Shown here piece after piece: positions 57,775-64,000 of a stretch of DNA of 64,000 bases. Location: NCBI GenBank assembly GCA_038501195.1, contig JBBPUQ010000005.1, positions 930,001 to 994,000 on the forward strand, in the 5' to 3' direction. Each line of letters begins with the position of its first letter. Within the stretch, counting starts at the first letter, position 1. Source of the stretch: Nemania diffusa (lineage: Eukaryota > Ascomycota > Sordariomycetes > Xylariales > Xylariaceae). A program made the translations under genes and the position numbers. A model generated the notes under the pieces. That model searched no databases and had not been told where the DNA came from. It saw only the letters and a list, made by a program, of their open reading frames with translations.

Positions 57775-59088
57775 TTTTGTTGAATCTTTCTATACACCAA
57801 TAGACTAGGCAGGAGAAGTATGTGACTGAGTCTGGTCTTGAAGTGATATGGTAGTACCATCAAGATAGTGGGGAGGGATGATCATTCAAGAGACAAAAGG
57901 GGAGTGATAACGAGACTTATATACCCGTGTAAGACTTGGTGTTGAGGACAAATTAAGGGCTCTGGTTTGAAATATAAATAGTGCTCAGAGAAATTTGTGA
58001 AGTTTGTTGTTGCACAGAAGCTCACGCCGTTAAGGGAGGCGTGTGACCCGATACAACCGACTAAGGGCAACAGGTTTTATAGTTTTCATTTGAAGGGAAG
58101 GCAACGCCGTTATAGACAGGGAATGGATGACCCCAATGTGATCAATCCCCAAACACTGAAGAATTAGTAGGTACTACTCTACTGTAGTTTGTTGAGCAAT
58201 TGTCTAAAACCTTTATCCAATCATGAGGCTTTCCTCCTTATTGATCCCTTTTAATATTGGCCTTCTATATAAAACCATCATTACACCTTTTGCATTGCCA
58301 CGCGAAGGGAATACAAACAAGAGTACCATAGATTTACAGAGTAATAGAGGACTTATATATTCTCCACATAAATACAGAACTTCAAGAATAGGTAGGACTA
58401 GCAGCTGACCCGATAATCATTTGCCACTGCATGCGCCTGCTTGCCCGTTCATTGATCTGTAGATAGTAACTGACACAGTCAAGCGCTATACACAGACACC
58501 CACAAATATGAGGCTGAAACTCTATTCGTACCTAAGAGTCGTTTATTCGTCGGGTCAACAATCAATTACATTCACAATCTATTTATAAAAAGGTAGTGTT
58601 TCTTCAACAGGATGCTATAATTCCCCATTAGCTAAATTGACATAGGCGGGATAGTCAATACTATTTGGAGGGTAATTGATATTTTTTATGCGGCGTATGA
58701 AGAATTTCAAGGGATGCGACGCCCGAGGATATTTTCTACAGTTTGTCGGTAGCTGCATATTCTACCCCAAAGTAGGGAGTTGGAATCACTTAGGTTGAGC
58801 ATACTTAGTCTGCCTACCCTCGTATCAGTACACCATTTCTCTTCCTCTAGCATTATGACATATCAGCTAATCGCTAGATCGTCAGCTATATAGTTATTTG
58901 TATCGTTAGCACGAGTTTCTTAAAAACTGGTTGACTACCTGTTCTCTCTATGCATTCTCTATCATCATTTCTATAGGCGTAGGATCATAGATATCGGGCT
59001 CAAGCAAAGCTAACAGGTCTTGGTCATCAGTACCTACACGAAGCCATGTCAGTGATTCCCCGATCTCGCTTCCGATTGGTACCGGATT
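57775..59088. other. Intergenic between the paralogues
   Basis: 1.3 kb, AT-rich, with scattered stops in all frames. A 61-codon plus-strand frame at 58223 has no support. It should contain the promoter of paralogue A. Confidence 0.5.
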
Positions 59089-59469
59089 TCACCTACAATA
59101 AAACGGCGGAGGACAACGCTTGCGGACCCGTATCTCAAATGTCTCCGACTCCCCATATAAGTGATGACCGAACCGCCACGAGATCCTGAACTGGAACTTT
59201 TGCTTTCCTCGCAGCCTGGAGTGCATGTTGAACCATATATAGGTGCTCTCCATGCCGTCGTTGTCGAATCCCGGCCCCGTGTGCTCGTAGTTCCCGTAAA
59301 ACCGCTCCGGGATCTCGCCCGACGGGTCTACTAGAAAGGCCTCGATGATCTGCGGCTCGACTCGGCTGTTGATCTTCGCGACGACCGTAAAGAGGGTTCC
59401 TATCTCGATTACTAGGGGCGGTTGTATCCGCCAAGTGATGGGAAATTGATGAACGGCCACATCGCCCAT
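59089..59469 (-). CDS. Uncharacterised small protein, paralogue B of a local pair
   Basis: A single exon of 126 residues from the ATG at 59469. It reads as alternating strands: VHQFPITWRIQPPLVIEIGT, LFTVVAKINSR, then EAFLVDPSGEIPERFYGNYE, TGPGFDNDGMESTYIWFNMH and FQFRISWRFGHHLYGESETF. It ends CPPPFYCR. The GPGFDNDG stretch and the terminal Pro-Phe-Tyr-Cys match the equivalent places in the gene at 57280-57774. The protein is shorter because the loop between the first strands and the signature is reduced. A beta-sandwich fold (velvet- or arrestin-like in general shape) comes to mind, but no diagnostic residues of either family are visible, so I give no function. Confidence 0.65.
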   Translation of the reverse strand: MGDVAVHQFPITWRIQPPLVIEIGTLFTVVAKINSRVEPQIIEAFLVDPSGEIPERFYGNYEHTGPGFDNDGMESTYIWFNMHSRLRGKQKFQFRISWRFGHHLYGESETFEIRVRKRCPPPFYCR

Positions 59470-61194
59470 CGTGCATAAGGCTACTTTTTCTTGGTGTCAC
59501 TTGACGCTACAGCTCTGCAGCGGCGACGGAGGGAGATGGTGGTGTGATTCGACTGGACGCTGGTCTCGAGGGCGAGGGCGTGCTTAGCTGTGAATGTGCC
59601 GGGCTTGCCGGTTGTGCTGGCCGTGGCCAATACCGAGTTCCGCAATGAGATGCGAGGTGGCAAAAGGGAATTGGCGAGCGAAGGGATAGGTATTTGGTCT
59701 CGCGGGGGAAAACATTTAGAGGACAATATTTTGCGTGGGAGCGGGCCTCGGTTTTATGTTTGATTCTGTTGGTTGGCAAATTGTTGTGCGACTCTACTAC
59801 TCTAGTCTTAGGAACTATTACCATCCCACAAGACGGAGCAAATGAGGACGTCATCCGACTAGCACTTTTTGTTGAATTTCTCGGACAGTGTCACCAATTC
59901 CACTCTCTTGGCCCTTCGCGGGGAAAAGAAGCAAAGCAAAAGCGCATAACGCTCTGTGACGGTTAGGCCGCTATATAGTGTAAGGGAGAGTCACAGTACC
60001 ACCGCTGCGTCCTTAGTGCTACTGGATTAGTATCCACATTCGTTTGAATCAGCTCATTCGACGTAGGATACTGGTTGTGATTTTCCCCGGCGGTTGCAAG
60101 GTGACCCATCCAAGCCGCTTGAGCAGGGATTGAGGCTGAACCGTTGAACGCGACAGGTCTGCTGGCATCAGCGCATGGTGCATTTTATCATTGCTGACTC
60201 GATTCCGCCTATATGGATCTATGAGGGTACAAATTCGGTTAATGATACTCGATATAACTGCTTCTGCTGGATGGATGTTCGATTACAGCTGATGCATTTG
60301 GTCGCATAGCTGCCGGGGCTTGAAATGGCCCCTATGTAGCTTGAGTGTTCTTTGAACGAAGTCTCTGGCTAAGACCATATGATAGTTAGAAAATGATCTG
60401 AGGCTAGAAATATCTAGGCTTAGGTTTGTAAGCGGCGGTTCGGTACTAACGATCTGTTACTCGTCGCTCGTTGCTAGCGACGTAGTTGAGGATACTCTAT
60501 AAGTATCACCGTGAGTCATTTAGGGGTATTCTCACATATTGAGGGAGGATGTTGAGTACCATATGTGTTAGACTCGAGATGGAGAAACCACTTACCAAGT
60601 GCCTTGCGGGTAGCAGGCTAAAATATAGTCCGCGTTAGCTGTTTGTAACGAAGAGAAATGCTGGCAATATCCGGCACCACGTGTTACCATGTTTGTGATA
60701 CAAAACATCAGCAAGTTTGATGAATTAGTTAGGCTTACATCGCACGTAGTCTCCAAAGATTCCTTGATTAGCTTTGCAGAGCATAACTAAACGTTTGAGA
60801 AGAGATTGAAAAAAACCTGTTATGGTCACGTTCGTTTTTTATTTTTTTATGCACCTGCTGACCAGCTAACGGAGCTGCGTGGCTTCCCATGCGCTTGGGA
60901 CATCTGGTCCTTATGGTGAGACTCTAAATGACTAGTCATTTTAGTTTATACGTATTGAGACGGTCACTACCCGATATCCGCAGGTAAGGCTACAGAATTA
61001 TCTAACCCAATTTGGGCAATGTAGAAGTGAGCGCTCATTCCATGTATCTAATATTCGTCTCCATGGCTTATGTGACCCTATGGCGGGGTATATCTTTCAG
61101 TTAAAGCTTGTTTCTGACATCTCCGTTGTTCTCGATCCTCAGCAGTCCCTTCACATTTCCATCCCTCTCGTCCGACGTATACCCACTACCTAAA
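59470..61194. other. Intergenic, gene-poor
   Basis: 1.7 kb between paralogue B (-) and the O-methyltransferase remnant (+). No gene. AT-rich with some poly-T (60835-60848). Confidence 0.5.
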
Positions 61195-62869
61195 ATGACA
61201 CCGCCCGAGTCGGCAACACGCATTGTTCGACTTGCGTCAACAATCAGTGATACTGTCGCGAAGATTGACGAAATCCTCCAGTCACGGGGTCTCCAAACAC
61301 CTTCATTCAACGAAGATGCTCCAACTAGTCTGCCCGAGGAGGCTCTCGCGATGCAGAGCGTGATACTCGACGCCACATCAGAGCTCCACGATCTCCTTCT
61401 ATCTCCGATGGCACTACTCCTCAATAAAACAGCAGTAAGTGCTGTGCTCGTCAAAATTACGAACATTCTTTCTAATGTAATTAGCAAAATAATATGGTGC
61501 CTTTCCAGTTCATAAGCAACCTAGGAATTGCGGAAATGGTTCCTCTAGGAGGTCAAACCTCATTCTAGGAGATTGCTACGAAGACAGGATTGAGTGAGGT
61601 GAATGTCCGCAGGGTTCTCCGTCATGCTATTACCATGAGAGTCTTTCAAGAGCCAGAGCCAGGGATGGTCGCCCGTACCAGCGTTTCCAAGGCAATTACT
61701 GATTCCAGCCTGAACGACTGGCTCAAGACTGCTAGTCGAGACCTGTGGCCTGCAGCTACCAAGGTAACGCTTTCACGTGTTGCATGCATACCTGCACTAA
61801 TCCTGCGCTATTATAGACATTTCCTGCTATGATGAAATGGCCGAACTCTCAGGAGATCAACGAGACTGTAAGCTTATGGTTCATATCACGATCATGCCAG
61901 AATAATGACTAGTAGTGACTGCTCACACCTACGTAGGCTTTTTCTCTGGCCCACGATACAAATATGTCAGTGTATGACTTCTTCCAAGCACATCCCGACC
62001 GGGCTCTTAGCTTCGTGGGCTCTTTGAAGGCTCTCACCTCTAGCCCGGAATACGACGTCCGCCACGTAATCGACAATTACGACTGGCACTCTCTGGGACA
62101 AGCTCGAGTTGTTGACGTGGGAGGATCACGAGGAAACGTCTCCATTCAGCTAGCCAAGAAATTCCCAGAACTGAAGGTCCTTGTTCAAGATAAGGAAGAA
62201 GTCATTCAAGGCGCGGAAAATGACCTTCCAGAAGAAGTCAAAGATCGTGTTAGTTTCGCGGTGCACGATATTTTTTCACCCCAGACCGTCGAAGCCGATG
62301 TTTACTATCTTCGATGGATTCTACATAACTGGCCGGACAAGTATTGGTAAGCTGGACTTATGTTACGCGGAAACGAGTTTATACATGTGCTAACATAGAT
62401 ACCATCTTAGTATGTTTCATTCGCATCAGCCTCTGCGCAAACTCCGACAAACTTGAAAGATTATGATGAGCAGCTCTTTCGGGCTTTCTGCTCTAAGGGA
62501 CTATTAACGCTAACGGGGAAACAGGTATGATCATTCTCAGAGCATTGATCCCGGTGTTAAAGCATAATACAAGAATTGTCATCCAAGAGTCATGTCTCCC
62601 AGAGCCTGGCACAGTTCCATTGTGGAAAGAATCTCGACTCAGGTAATAATTGCCCAATACCTAACTTGCGTATCTTATGCTGATGACGGGGGACCAACAG
62701 GGCTGCTGATTTAAGTATGACGGCCCTTTTCAACGCTTGTGACCGTACCGCCAATGATTGGAGAGCTCTGTTCTCCGAGGCAGACAGTAGATTCCTTCTG
62801 AAGTCCGTAGTCCAGCCAGCCGGATCGGGTTTGGCAATCCTGGATTTGCGCTGGAATGCTGAGGGTTAG
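61195..62869 (+). pseudogene. O-methyltransferase gene with disrupted frame
   Basis: Exon-like blocks 61195-61434, 61509-61763, 61817-61867, 61937-62346, about 62525-62642 and 62701-62869 follow the plan of fungal SAM-dependent O-methyltransferases of secondary metabolism. They comprise an N-terminal helical part, a winged-helix dimerisation region (EIATKTGLSEVNVRRVLRHA), the SAM site ARVVDVGGSRGNVSIQLAKK, DVYYLRWILHNWPDKY, and the ending DWRALFSEADSRFLLKSVV. Two faults break it. The codon between QTSF and EIATK is TAG (61569-61571). After NWPDKY the donor GTAAGC is in phase 2, but the next conserved text MIILRALIPVLK begins at 62527 behind an acceptor (62524) that does not fit this phase, with extra sequence between. 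The first could be a CAG-to-TAG change. The gene is probably inactive; an unusual splice pattern is the alternative. Confidence 0.7.
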
Positions 62870-64000
62870 GACGTAAATGCCATTAAAAATGCCTCCTATT
62901 AGACTTGGATATCCCCGGCTTAGATATTGACGTTAAAATGTTGCACTAGAATGTAGTGTCTATAAGCCAGGCTCGGTGAAGTAAAGCAAGGAACTAGCTA
63001 ACACAAGAGGGGTTATTTTATAAACGCACTAATGGTGACGATGGCAACGAGCCAGATCCTTTTGCTCCAACATTGGCTTGAAATTAGCTAACTGCACGAC
63101 TTAAACCCGGCGAGGTTCTTAACTCTGCGAAGAAATTTACGGCTTACTGTGGTTTTCTTATTTTCAAATGTGGCCCGTTGCTATGGGGCATTACATATAA
63201 CCCATCTCTAAATACGAGGGTAGGACCGCCCCCCCTGAGCGCTAATTAGGCCACCCACTTCGTAGCGGTTAGATACCTAGCTTGGGAATCACATAATAAT
63301 GCGACAACTAGCTTTTAACAGCAGCTAATGAAATATGTGATCAACAACTTTACGGGCAGATCATGGATTGATCGATACCGAGTTAGATAATCCTGCTAGT
63401 TACGAGATTCTTAATTATAAGTCGTGGGATTAGTACGAGATGTTACCTGATATTTCCACAGCTTGAATATCAAATCCTAAGGTGGCTGCGGAACATAAAA
63501 TTTAGGGTTCAAAATCATCGCAAGAGGATCACAGCAATTATAGAACGGTATGGTTTAATATTTTCTCACAAGAAGATCCCGGCCGTGAGTTTTCATCTTA
63601 TAGACCTTAACTATTTCTGGTGCATGACTGGGCAAGAGGCAGTAATATTATTAGTTTAATTACCTAGGTACTTAAACTAAAAGAAAACAATGTAAAACAA
63701 CGCTAAAATCTGCCAGCCTGTTCTCCCAGCTTTATGTCACATCTAGGGTCTAAGCCTCCAAACCACTAGGACATGTCCTGTCAAAAGGGTACAAGATACC
63801 AAGTTGTCAGAACTTGGTCTTGGAGGCTTATATCAGTAGGTCGTTCGTGGGTCGTTATGACGTGGGACGCGGCCGTCCCAACGCCCGCGTCAGTTGTGGT
63901 TGTGACAGCGTCACACTTTAATCAGTTGCCAGTTAACATTCTATATAGTTTGTCCACTCTGGCCAGAGGGTATCTAAAAGGATCTTTTGATTCCATGCTG
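62870..64000. other. AT-rich DNA to the window edge
   Basis: 1.1 kb with no gene recognised. It includes the nested palindrome described separately. Confidence 0.5.
63751..63830. repeat. Nested inverted repeats
   Basis: TAAGCCTCCAA (63751-63761) is exactly complementary to TTGGAGGCTTA (63820-63830). Between them lie the palindrome AGGACATGTCCT (63768-63779) and ACCAAGTT (63798-63805) facing AACTTGGT (63811-63818) over a 5-base loop. Together they could form a cloverleaf-like or cruciform structure. I see no tRNA consensus and no coding frame. Confidence 0.6.

Noticed and set aside
1..64000. CRISPR arrays, rRNA operons and tRNA genes
   Set aside because: No regularly spaced direct repeats, no rRNA-like blocks and no tRNA with A and B box consensus (GGTTCGANTCC) were found by eye.

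Overview
This window is nuclear DNA from a filamentous ascomycete (Pezizomycotina, most likely Sordariomycetes; the order is not resolved here). The evidence is short GT-AG introns (mostly 50-180 bp) with CTAAC/CTAAT branch points, fungus-restricted families (DUF3176, Zn2Cys6 regulator, coilin-like DUF7357 protein, UGA4-type permease), and gene remnants carrying in-frame TAG/TAA/TGA codons of the kind left by repeat-induced point mutation (RIP). I rebuilt gene models by joining exons across splice sites and checking that the summed exon lengths keep one frame.

Layout. 1-19.8 kb is mixed, gene-poor DNA. It holds a DUF3176 membrane protein running off the left edge (-), an acidic ORF fragment, a decayed TPR-type gene (-), an F-box protein (-), a MetE-like zinc methyltransferase (+), actin-related protein 2 (-), a hydantoin/Asp-Glu racemase-like protein with an 18-bp microexon (+), a sugar transporter converging on it (-), and a decayed protein-kinase-like gene (-). 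19.8-56 kb is denser and mostly conserved housekeeping: an amino-acid/GABA-type permease (+), RNA polymerase I subunit A43 (-), a NmrA/isoflavone-reductase-like oxidoreductase (-), a small hypothetical protein (+), a PPIL4-type cyclophilin-RRM protein (+), a 5.9 kb ORF-poor stretch leading to a Zn2Cys6 regulator (+), complex I subunit NDUFB7 (+), a five-exon 1505-residue coilin-like protein (-), GTP cyclohydrolase II (-), a STE7/MEK2-type MAP kinase kinase (+), a HAD phosphatase (-) and a golgin-like coiled-coil protein (+). 56-64 kb is again gene-poor: two small divergent paralogues of an unrecognised family (both -) and a broken O-methyltransferase gene (+), ending in AT-rich DNA with a nested palindrome.

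The genes do not form an obvious biosynthetic cluster. Related functions include riboflavin synthesis (GTP cyclohydrolase II), respiration (NDUFB7), ribosomal RNA transcription (A43), splicing and Cajal-body-type nuclear organisation (cyclophilin-RRM, coilin-like), actin nucleation (ARP2) and mating/invasive-growth signalling (MAPKK). The least explained items are the small paralogue pair with a shared GPG-x2-NDG signature near 57-59 kb, the long empty region before the Zn2Cys6 gene, and the three gene remnants.
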